From a virus: 27,246 nt of DNA. A model generated the notes under the pieces. That model searched no databases, was not told the DNA's origin, and worked only from the letters and a program-made list of their open reading frames with translations. Both the position numbers and the translations under genes were made by a program. How positions within the stretch are numbered: position 1 is the first letter of the stretch; each line of letters starts with the position of its first letter. Of the stretch, positions 1 to 7,500 are shown piece by piece. The DNA is taken from positions 1 to 27,246 of the IMG/VR virus record IMGVR_UViG_3300048590_000200. One strand, given 5' to 3'.

Positions 1-675
1 ATCAGTCAGGCCGGGCGCGCCGGATAAGGTAAACACCGCTTCCCATGTTGCGAACTGTTTCAGGCTGGCATCGCCACCGTCTACGGTGCTGATGACCGTG
101 ACCGTTGACGTTCCGGCCAGGCCGGAGATGGCACTGGTAAGGTCGGCACTGAACCCGCCGATAATCTCTCCCGCCGTGCCCGCCGCATATGAGCCGGGTA
201 GTTCGGTAATCCACGGGTCGCCCGCAGCGCCCGCCGCGTCCAGAAGCAGGTCAAGCCGCCCGCCGTCTGTCCAGTCGCCTTGCAGTTCATTTGTGTCTGC
301 CAGAATGTCATCGACAATCCCGTCAACCGTTGCCAACGCCGTGGCGATGCCGTCAGCCACGCCGTCTGTCGTGTCAAACGTCTGCGCCGCTGTGTAGACG
401 CTGAACTCCTGATATATCCATTCGTCACCGGAAGCATCTACACAGCGAACGTTGAACACATCGCAGTCCGTTTCGCTGGTACTAAGCACGATGGGCACAA
501 GGCCGTTTGCCACAGTCGGCGTGGTTGCGAGATTGGCGAATGCGCCCCCGTCTTTGCTAATTTTAATGTCACCTGCAACGATAGTGGGCGACGATACCGA
601 ATCGCCAGCAGAATCAATCATGCCCGCGTATATCGTAAACGCCGCCCCCCTAACGCAAGGGTTCATGCTCGCCAT
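1..675 (-). CDS. Partial tail/fibre-associated protein, cut by the left edge
   Basis: An open frame of 225 codons runs off the left edge without a stop. The start ATG at 675 follows an AAGGAG ribosome binding site with 8-base spacing. The first ~110 residues are beta-rich and resemble a small tail or baseplate-adaptor domain. The middle has a run of the type DGIVDDILADTNELQGDW, a heptad-like helical segment that I recognise from phage tail-fibre and virion-associated proteins. A Gly/Ala/Thr-rich part follows (GTAGEIIGG, GTSTVTVIST). It sits distal to the fibre and membrane-protein genes, so a surface or virion accessory role is inferred. No enzyme motif is visible. The total length and C-terminus are unknown. 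Confidence 0.75.
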   Translation of the reverse strand, partial: MASMNPCVRGAAFTIYAGMIDSAGDSVSSPTIVAGDIKISKDGGAFANLATTPTVANGLVPIVLSTSETDCDVFNVRCVDASGDEWIYQEFSVYTAAQTFDTTDGVADGIATALATVDGIVDDILADTNELQGDWTDGGRLDLLLDAAGAAGDPWITELPGSYAAGTAGEIIGGFSADLTSAISGLAGTSTVTVISTVDGGDASLKQFATWEAVFTLSGAPGLTD

Positions 676-686
676 CTTCTAGCTCC

Positions 687-998
687 TTATTGCGCCCATG
701 TCGCGGCTTCCAGCAAATCCCGCAAGAGTACGAACGGATCAGTGTCGCTCAACCACTGCGGCGGGTTGCCCTCGTAGGCTTGGAGAAACGCATCGATGCG
801 GTCACTGAGCGCCTGCGCCTGCGCGTCGGTGCTCACGCCGAAGTTAGCCGCCAGTGTCGCCGCGCTTGTGCCGATGCTGTTAGCCCGCAGGCCGTCCAGC
901 TTTTGCAGCGCGTAGATGCCAGAGGCTATCTGGTTGAGCGCCGCCATGACCGCCGCGCCGTTCTGGTTTGCCGTGCTGATGTATACAATGTCTGCCAT
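687..998 (-). CDS. Small helical phage protein of unknown function
   Basis: 103 residues. The ATG at 998 has a strong AAGGAG site 9 bases upstream. The sequence is predicted mostly helical (VMAALNQIASGIYALQKLDG, then an Ala-rich stretch), with no membrane segment, Cys cluster or catalytic motif. It ends 11 bases before the start of the incomplete gene at 675, so the two are probably co-translated. It lies just downstream of the plus-strand HNH endonuclease gene, which separates it from the LamG-like gene. I do not recognise a family. A virion-associated or chaperone-like accessory role is only a guess from position. Confidence 0.7.
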   Translation of the reverse strand: MADIVYISTANQNGAAVMAALNQIASGIYALQKLDGLRANSIGTSAATLAANFGVSTDAQAQALSDRIDAFLQAYEGNPPQWLSDTDPFVLLRDLLEAATWAQ

Positions 999-1048
999 AA
1001 TCCTGTCTCCTTATAATGCGGCCATACATGGCCTTGTTAAGCTACTTA

Positions 1049-1057
1049 TGGTATAAT
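1049..1057 (+). promoter_or_regulatory. Extended -10 promoter for the HNH endonuclease gene
   Basis: TGGTATAAT matches the sigma-70 extended -10 consensus TGnTATAAT exactly. There is no good -35 hexamer at normal spacing, as is usual for extended -10 promoters. A start near 1064 would give a leader of about 64 bases before the ATG at 1128, which has an AAGGAG site at 1115-1120. The same promoter type precedes the other plus-strand endonuclease gene, and both share the core TATAATTC. Confidence 0.65.
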
Positions 1058-1127
1058 TCTGGAAACACAAATGCCGATCGCGCTGCGTCAACAGCCATCG
1101 GCCCTCTGACTGAAAAGGAGTCAAAGC

Positions 1128-1925
1128 ATGTCTAAGAATACCCCAAACTCTCCCAAGGTTCCATTTGGTTATTGCGAATGCGGATGCGGTAGAAAAACTA
1201 CTATTTCTGACGAAACTTATGAACCGCATGGGCACGTTAAGGGCCAGCCAAAGCGCTTTGTTCGCGGGCACGCCACCAAGGGAAAGATACGAAACAACAT
1301 TACCAACAAGCGCTTTGGAAGATGGTACGTCGTTGACTTTTCTCACAAAGGGAAGGATAGAACTAATTACTGGCTGTGTTGCTGTGATTGCGGCACGGAA
1401 AGAGTTGTGCGCGGAAGCCATTTGATAAGTGGCAAATCGGTATCTTGCGGTTGTTACGCAAACGAAGTCAACGCGGCCCGCCAAACAATTCACGGTATGC
1501 ACAATCACCCGCTGTATAGCACCTGGACTGGAATGAAGGCGAGGTGTAACAATTTCAATCATAACGAATACCACAACTATGGCGGAAGGGGCATAACTGT
1601 ATGTGATAGATGGCAAGATTCCTTCAAAAGTTTTTATGACGATATGGGAGACCGCCCCCAAGGAAAGACACTGGATCGCATAGATAACGATGGGCCGTAC
1701 TCCCCCGAAAATTGCCGATGGGCAACCGCCGCACAGCAACATAAAAATTCCAGGAAGGCGCATCTTATATCGTTCAACGGAGAAACCAGAACACTGGATG
1801 AATGGGCCTCCAAAGTTGGCATGAGTGCAACTACACTCAGCGGGCGTATTAATACCTATAAGTGGTCGGTTGAACGCGCGCTTGTGGAACCTGTCAAGAA
1901 AAGATGTCATCGTAAATCAAAGTAG
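1128..1925 (+). CDS. Free-standing HNH homing-type endonuclease with zinc fingers and NUMOD-like tail
   Basis: 265 residues, ATG at 1128 with AAGGAG 7 bases upstream. Visible parts in order: an N-terminal Cys/His cluster (YCECGCG, with RFVRGH at 43-48); a second Cys-rich segment typical of phage HNH proteins (LCCCDCG at 83-89 and SCGC at 106-109); the HNH-type core at about 125-210, with LYSTWTGMKARC, YGGRGI, LDRIDNDGPYSPENCRWA and a final N-x-R; and a C-terminal NUMOD/HTH-like segment (TLDEWASKVGMSATTLSGRI). Such enzymes nick or cut DNA and spread by homing. It is one of only two plus-strand genes, is AT-richer than most neighbours, and its last 9 bases overlap the end of the LamG-like gene. 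It appears to be a parasitic insertion between two late genes, with its own promoter. Confidence 0.93.
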   Translation: MSKNTPNSPKVPFGYCECGCGRKTTISDETYEPHGHVKGQPKRFVRGHATKGKIRNNITNKRFGRWYVVDFSHKGKDRTNYWLCCCDCGTERVVRGSHLISGKSVSCGCYANEVNAARQTIHGMHNHPLYSTWTGMKARCNNFNHNEYHNYGGRGITVCDRWQDSFKSFYDDMGDRPQGKTLDRIDNDGPYSPENCRWATAAQQHKNSRKAHLISFNGETRTLDEWASKVGMSATTLSGRINTYKWSVERALVEPVKKRCHRKSK

Positions 1926-2618
1926 ACTCATTGCCGCGCTGACTGCGGCGACTGTGGCCGCGTCTAGTGTGTTGTCGTAAATCGCGACGGCTAAAATATT
2001 GCCGGAAAATTTCGCAGCCGTGTCGCCACGACTACCGATTTTTGTAGTGGCATTATTTGACGCACCTGTTCCAGCTAAATTTATTACACTAGCACCGTCA
2101 ATGTATCCTGCGTCCTTTGTCACCGCAAGCACACCGTTTGATGTGCCAGCAGACCCATCTCCTGCGGTATAAGCTGAGCCTGTTGAGTGTACGAACCGCT
2201 GCGCTCCGCTAGTGGCCGCAGCACTGTAAATAAAATTTCCCACACCGGTATTACCAATTGGGCTAATTGTTGAGTATTTCCCAATCGCAGCATTAGAAAT
2301 TCTAACAACTAGCGTCATGTTTGCAGCCATAACTCCGGTATCAAAGCCCACCCCCTGTGTACTGTTAAATGTCCAGCCCGTCGATGCATCAAACGTTGGC
2401 GGCGTAGCAATATCTGCTAAATCATACGTCCCAGGATTGACAAGGTTGCTGTAAGACGCAGCCAGCGATGCCGCGCCCTTCGGCTGGTACGCCGCAACGC
2501 AGCCAGTCGCCCCGCCCGCCTCCCACCAGTTAGACGCGCTGCTCGGCCACATGCCGCCGTGTGCCTGCACGCCCGCGCCGATGATGTGATGGCGGTTGTC
2601 GATACGATAGTTAATCAT
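1917..2618 (-). CDS. LamG/concanavalin-like surface-binding protein
   Basis: 233 residues. The start is taken as the ATG at 2618, which overlaps the stop of the preceding gene by 8 bases. The C-terminal two thirds looks like a LamG/concanavalin A-like jelly roll: FDTGVMAANMTLVVRI, a strand ending YIDGASV, IGSRGD, then FSGNILAVAIYDNTLDAATV, the usual closing motif of these domains in phage proteins. The family commonly binds glycans and decorates virions or fibres. The 3' half is AT-rich (about 40% GC in 2041-2100), unlike most of the window, which suggests recent exchange, as is common for host-recognition modules. The last codons are shared with the 3' end of the opposing HNH gene. Confidence 0.8.
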   Translation of the reverse strand: MINYRIDNRHHIIGAGVQAHGGMWPSSASNWWEAGGATGCVAAYQPKGAASLAASYSNLVNPGTYDLADIATPPTFDASTGWTFNSTQGVGFDTGVMAANMTLVVRISNAAIGKYSTISPIGNTGVGNFIYSAAATSGAQRFVHSTGSAYTAGDGSAGTSNGVLAVTKDAGYIDGASVINLAGTGASNNATTKIGSRGDTAAKFSGNILAVAIYDNTLDAATVAAVSAAMSLL

Positions 2619-3225
2619 GCTGATCTGGCTCCGGCTCCGGCTCCGGCTGCACAATCGTCAGATACAAATTGTCCCCCCACTCGACCGCGATCACAGGCAG
2701 ACACGGCCAATCAACCGCCTCTGCCTCCGCCGTCGTGACCTGCTGCAAAGTCAGCATCCGCCCGCGAATGAAACCCGTCCACTCACGCTGTGGCAAATCA
2801 GGCTCCGGTTCGGGCGGGTCTGGCAAGGGCTGCTCATCCAACGTCACATTCCTGAACTCGGTCACGCCGCTGCCCGTCCACGCCCGTAAATCGACACGCC
2901 ACGAACCTGCATTGGCCGGAACCTCGAAGGCAATCTCGAACGGCATAAACTCCGCAGACGGAGTAGTAAGCTCCTCTCCTTTAATACTGCTCAAATAAGT
3001 CTTGCCGTCCGGTCGCCAAAAAACGATGACCGGCAGCGCGGCCGCGCCTGAGGAAACCCGATAGCTGCCACGCACGACATGTTCAGCGCCCGGCGAATCA
3101 GGCATATTCTGACTTATCCACCGTGCCCTCTCGCCCGGCCGATAAGCAATCGACATGATCCCGTCAACCTCTGACAGCACCGGATTGCCCGCATCCTTGT
3201 AACCCTTGAATATCAGTTTTGACAT
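2611..3225 (-). CDS. Putative carbohydrate-binding/tail accessory protein
   Basis: 204 residues, ATG at 3225 with a GAGGTG site just upstream. Residues ~25-130 look like a beta-sandwich of the carbohydrate-binding type (a strand with VVRGSYRVSSG, then AFEVPANAGSWRVDLRAW, and a GVTEFRNVTLDEQ-type ending as in CBM4/9-like jelly rolls). A Pro/Glu/Asp-rich linker follows (PDPPEPEPDLP), then a short C-terminal domain, ending in an EPEPEPD repeat encoded by tandem CCGGCT units. It lies between the membrane-protein cluster and the LamG-like gene. A role in cell-surface or virion binding is inferred from fold impression and position only. Confidence 0.6.
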   Translation of the reverse strand: MSKLIFKGYKDAGNPVLSEVDGIMSIAYRPGERARWISQNMPDSPGAEHVVRGSYRVSSGAAALPVIVFWRPDGKTYLSSIKGEELTTPSAEFMPFEIAFEVPANAGSWRVDLRAWTGSGVTEFRNVTLDEQPLPDPPEPEPDLPQREWTGFIRGRMLTLQQVTTAEAEAVDWPCLPVIAVEWGDNLYLTIVQPEPEPEPDQHD

Positions 3226-3362
3226 ATCACCTCGCTTTGGTGGAAACGGCGTGCTGCAACCTCGTGACGTTGCTGCTCTAGGCGCATTCTCTCAAGTACT
3301 CAATGGTAGTCTCACAACCCATGCTCATGACATAGCAAGCTCAGATTGATAATACATGCCAC

Positions 3363-3385
3363 GAATTACCAGCACGCCGTAATTC
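3363..3385 (-). other. Stem-loop just after a membrane-protein gene
   Basis: A perfect 7-base inverted repeat, GAATTAC/GTAATTC, with a 9-base loop starts directly after the stop codon at 3387. There is no U-run after it, so it is not a convincing intrinsic terminator and may instead protect or process RNA. The rest of the 161-base gap (3226-3386) shows only a weak TATTAT -10-like element (minus strand, 3349-3354) and no gene. Confidence 0.35.
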
Positions 3386-3386
3386 C

Positions 3387-3698
3387 CTATTGTTGGGCCT
3401 GCCCCGGTCGGTTCTTCCAAACGTCATAACCGAACGTTGCGCCGAGCGCAGCGGCCAGCCCTTGCAATCCCGCCTGCGCAATCAGCTGCGGCAAGCCAAG
3501 CGCGTCCAGAATGAACGCGCCGAGGTAGGCGTACCCCATGCCGAAAATCAGCGCGGCAATGTTGTTCGACCAATCGTGCAGCTGCTCATCCTGCACCCAC
3601 TTGTCGATAAGCGGCTTCGCCCACGCCTCGACCGACAGCGCCACAAACAGCGACATCAATGCCGTTGCTGCTACTGCTCCAAGAAACAAGTTTTCCAT
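3387..3698 (-). CDS. Small membrane protein, holin candidate
   Basis: 103 residues. I chose the ATG at 3698 because a GGGAGAG site lies directly upstream. Two hydrophobic segments are visible: residues ~4-24 (FLGAVAATALMSLFVALSV) and ~48-68 (NIAALIFGMGYAYLGAFIL), followed by a weakly hydrophobic Ala/Leu/Gly-rich stretch and a polar C-terminus. The size, topology and neighbourhood of two other small membrane proteins fit a holin or holin regulator. No endolysin is visible nearby, so the lysis role is inferred from position. Confidence 0.6.
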   Translation of the reverse strand: MENLFLGAVAATALMSLFVALSVEAWAKPLIDKWVQDEQLHDWSNNIAALIFGMGYAYLGAFILDALGLPQLIAQAGLQGLAAALGATFGYDVWKNRPGQAQQ

Positions 3699-3699
3699 A

Positions 3700-4056
3700 T
3701 CACTCTCCCTCAAATCCCTTGAACAATTCGTCGATGGCCTCTTGTGGCAAATCAGGCTTTATCTTCGCCCTCTGCAATTGCCGGATAGACCGCCGCAGGT
3801 ATTCCTCGACCACGAGCAGCCGCTTGCGTAAACCGCTTGCCTCATCCTCAACCGCGTCAAGCCGTTCTCGCAGCGCGTCCACGATGCTGTACACATTGCC
3901 CATCTCGGTACGCAGCGCCCGCACCTCGGCGTTCAGTTCCTTGATCGTCGCCGCCATTTCCTTGTATGTATCCGCGCTGGTCTTCTGTCGCCCGGCATAG
4001 ACCGCATAAGCTGACCCGGCCGCCGCGATGAATGCTACAATGATTGCCGTATCCAT
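3700..4056 (-). CDS. Membrane-anchored coiled-coil protein (spanin- or holin-associated type)
   Basis: 118 residues. The ATG at 4056 overlaps the preceding stop by one base (TAATG). Residues ~4-21 form one N-terminal transmembrane helix (IIVAFIAAAGSAYAVYAG). Residues ~28-100 are a long amphipathic coiled coil (MAATIKELNAEVRALRTEMG, DALRERLDAVEDEASGLRKR). One membrane anchor plus a coiled coil resembles inner-membrane spanins or the XhlA/hemolysin-type proteins next to holins. Either reading puts it at the cytoplasmic membrane. I cannot decide between them. Confidence 0.6.
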   Translation of the reverse strand: MDTAIIVAFIAAAGSAYAVYAGRQKTSADTYKEMAATIKELNAEVRALRTEMGNVYSIVDALRERLDAVEDEASGLRKRLLVVEEYLRRSIRQLQRAKIKPDLPQEAIDELFKGFEGE

Positions 4057-4364
4057 TAATGTTCACGCCCGTTCCAGCTAACCGATAACAAGATAGAACC
4101 CAAAATCCCAAACAAGAAAACGCGGCTGATCCGGCTCAAGGCGACATACTCGGCCAGCGTCCGCTCCGTCAGCGAGGCATCCAGATAAAACACCGCCGCC
4201 GGAATCACCACCAGGCCGATGCCCAGCAGATACCAGCGCGACAGGATATACACCTCGCGCTGCCGGAACGCATGCACCGCCGTGGCAAACACCAGCATCG
4301 CCTGCAGCAGCACAAACCACTGCGGCAACAGCCTGATCACCGTGTCAGCCCAGTCCGTGCTCAC
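4056..4364 (-). CDS. Three-span membrane protein, holin candidate
   Basis: 102 residues, using a GTG start at 4364 inside a GTGA overlap with the preceding stop. Three hydrophobic segments are visible at about 10-31, 41-61 and 78-96, separated by short charged loops (FRQREVYILSR; DASLTERTLAEYVALSRISR). It has the topology of a class I holin, and it is followed by a coiled-coil membrane protein and a further holin-like gene. The sequence matches no holin family I can name. A phage-encoded membrane protein with another role remains possible. Confidence 0.55.
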   Translation of the reverse strand: MSTDWADTVIRLLPQWFVLLQAMLVFATAVHAFRQREVYILSRWYLLGIGLVVIPAAVFYLDASLTERTLAEYVALSRISRVFLFGILGSILLSVSWNGREH

Positions 4365-4540
4365 TCCTCGTCCGGCTCCTGTTCCTGTTCCGGTTCCGGC
4401 GGCGTGGGCGGGTAAACCGTCATCTGCTGCACCGCATGGCGCAGCCGCTCCGACCCCGCCAGCAGCACGCCGATGCTCGTCGGCGCTGTTACCTCAACCT
4501 CGCCCGTGTCATAGACCACTGCCACAATTTGCTTATTCAT
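4361..4540 (-). CDS. Small acidic-tailed protein of unknown function
   Basis: 59 residues. The ATG at 4540 has an AGGGAG site 6 bases upstream; the ATG at 4546 directly abuts that site and is less likely. The N-terminus has a short hydrophobic beta-like stretch (QIVAVVYDTGEVEVTAPTSI), a helix (LAGSERLRHAVQQM), then a Pro/Glu tail (PPTPPEPEQEQEPDEE). It lies between the large fibre gene and the membrane-protein cluster. Acidic proline-rich tails recur in several proteins of this phage, but the function is unknown. Confidence 0.6.
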   Translation of the reverse strand: MNKQIVAVVYDTGEVEVTAPTSIGVLLAGSERLRHAVQQMTVYPPTPPEPEQEQEPDEE

Positions 4541-4550
4541 TGACATCTCC

Positions 4551-7500
4551 CTAGATTGCCGTCTTGTCCAGTCGGTACACATTGCCCGACGCAGTCTTGA
4601 AGTACATATTGTCCCCATACTCAAACAGTTTCACTGTGCCCGACGGCGGGTTCGCAACCTTGTCTGAACCCGTCCCGCCTGTGCTGGGGAAGGTGATTAA
4701 CCCATACTCCGGCGTGGCCGTGACGCTGCCGAGGGTGAGTCCATTTTTTGCTCGCAGGGTGCCAGTAATATCCACCTTGGGTCCACTCGAAGATGATGAG
4801 ATATAGACATTGGCTAAATTGCTGGCACTACCCACATAAGCAATCAAAGATATCGTGCTCGATTTGTTAGAAGGAGCCTTGACATCCATCTCGTAAAACG
4901 AATTCTGTCCACTCTCAGATTGGACATATGTCCGCATATAATTTGTGGTTGACTCGCGCGAAAACGAGATTTTACCCAGATGGGTCGATGGTGAAGATTC
5001 ATAAAACCAGTTAATACCGCTGGCATAATAATCATCTGTATTCGCCAAGATGTTTAGGCCATCGCTGTTTAAATACGTCCTGTCCGCAACAATCTTTCCG
5101 TTAGTGCCAATCGTCATCTCGCCGCCGAAATAGCTTGACCCATCATCATCAAACGAAATCAGCGGGTCATTCGTGTTACCGTTCCTGAATTGCAATGAAT
5201 CGCCATCATAGACCATACGCGGCAGGCCACTGGTCGAAGTCCCGCCGATGCGCAGTTTGTAGGCTCCATAGGCCAGCCCAACCCAGAAGCCGTCACCTCC
5301 GCCGTCCGGCGCATTTGGCAACGAAGCCCCTACCGCAATGCTTGGCACGCTTGGGTCGAGTTTGATCTTGCTTACCCCGTCATCCTCGATTACAAACGGG
5401 ATATTGTTAATCAGTGCGGTCGAGCCGCTGATAATCACATGCGGGTCGTCATTGGCCGTCCCATCGCCCGCAAACAGCCCGTACTCTTCAGTTCCTGTTG
5501 CCGCTTTCAGATTGCCAATCAGCGCGTGCAGCGTCCGGTTCGTGGGCGTGTACGGGTTAGTCGCCCACGTCATGATGCGCATGTTCGGTGAGTTCGGGTC
5601 GCTCTCATGGTCAGCCGCCGTCAGGCTCATATAGCCGTCGCCGCTGGCCCCAAAGCCGAGCACCGGATCGCCGCGCTTTAGCACCTTGCTCCGTGCCACG
5701 GAACTGTCAGCCCCCGTCTCCACGAACTCTCCCCGCCGCAGAGTGAACGTGTAAGACTGCTCGCTGCTGTTGCTCAGATTGACGTAGCCGCTCACCTGCC
5801 CCCACACGTTGTACAGCTCAAAATGCCCGTCTGTGTCGTGTCTGAAATAGCGGAGCATGACATAGCTGTTCGTAGGGAATACCTGTACACCCGGCGCACC
5901 GGGAATGTCCTCCACATACATCGTCGCTGTGCCGCCGATGCTCGCCGGAGTCGTGAAGTCGCGGGTCAACTTGCTCGCGCCCGGCGTAATCCACAAGCTA
6001 CGCCCTGTCGCCACGGCATGCTCAAATGTAAACATCGTTACGTGCAATTCGTCCGCTGTCACCGTCCTGAATTCCGCATTCCCGGCCCCGTCAATGCGCC
6101 ACCCGTTGCCAAGGAAGCCTGCCGAAAAGCCGTTATTCTGCAAGCGCACCGTGTCCCCCACCAGAACGTCATCACCAACCGGATCAAGAATCAGGTCAGC
6201 CGCGGGAAGCAGCGAGATATTGCCTGCCGTGCTGCTGACAGTCGCGGCTTGGTTGAACGTCATGCGCGGCGCAAACAGGTTCACATCACCGCCCTGCGGC
6301 TGCAAGATAACGTCACCTGCCGGTTTAAGCTCGAGATCAGCACCCGGCATCACCCACAGCTTCGACGCCGCCAGCGTACCGATGGTCTGCTCCCCATCGA
6401 ACTTGAGATCACCCGTCAGCCACAGATGCCCGTCCGTGTCCGGCACGGCCGTTCCCAACCCCATCTTCTTCAGCCGCGCCCCACCCTGCGCGTCCGTCGC
6501 CAGCACCTTGCTCCCCGATTCTGCATTGGCATAAGCCCGGAAGCTCAGCGCCTGTCCACTCAGCGTCAGCGCCCCCGCCGGGTCACTCGTGGCAATCGTC
6601 ACCAGCGTGTTCGCCGGGTTTTGTCCTGACGGCGCCGTTCGGTAGCCCACGGCCGCCGAACTTGACCCGCGAATCGTCCCCGCGCTGCTGCGCACCATCT
6701 CCAGCAGCAATGCCGGTCCCTTAATCCGCGGCACCAGCACTTCACACAACACCAGCCCGTAACGATACACCCCGTCGTCGCCGACCTGCGCGTTCGTCTC
6801 CACCACATACAAGCCCGACTTGTCCAGCGTCAGCTTGTCATCCGACCACACAAAATTAATCGTCTGCCCAACCTGAATATCACGATGGCAAACGGCCGTA
6901 ATGTTATAGAACCTGAACGCCTCATTCCGCGCCAGCAGATATTCCTTCGCCGCGTCCAGCAGCTGGATCGCCGTCTGCTCCCGCGCCGCCTCGCTGATAC
7001 CCTCCGGGCTGATATTCGGGAAACTCACATTCTCCGATCGCACCACCGGCGCCAGCGCCGCCACCGTCGCGTTATAAGCCAGCGCCGCCACGCCGCTTAC
7101 ATAATCCCGCGTCAGCGTCCAGCCCGCGCCCACATCATATCCATCCGGCAAATCCAGTAAGCTAATCGCATCCCCGCCGGACCCGCCGCCCGTGGCATAA
7201 ATCTTGCCGACACGATTATCGTCATACTCCCGCGTGAAACTCTCGATAATCCCGTAGTCGTCATCCGTGAAGCGGGTTAGGGCGTTCACTTGTGACGGCA
7301 TCACCAGCGTGATCCCGCTGTTGTCGCTGGTCTGCCGCCACTCAATCTCCCGCAGCGGCCCGTCTGTCCCGCTGGCCGGCAGCTTCGGCCGCCACCACTC
7401 GCCCGTAATATCCGACATCGAATTCAGCAAATCGAACACCGTCATCATTGCCGCCGGATGGCTCGTGCCCGGCTGCGTCCCCGCCCCGCCGCCCTGCACT

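Noticed and set aside
1011-1910. A 299-residue minus-strand open frame opposite the HNH gene.
   Set aside because: It carries no intein or other motif, has no credible ribosome binding site at its start, and the plus strand has unmistakable HNH motifs.
3226-3386. Possible tRNA or small RNA gene in the longest intergenic gap.
   Set aside because: No cloverleaf, T-loop or CCA pattern was found; only one 7-base stem and a weak -10-like element are visible.
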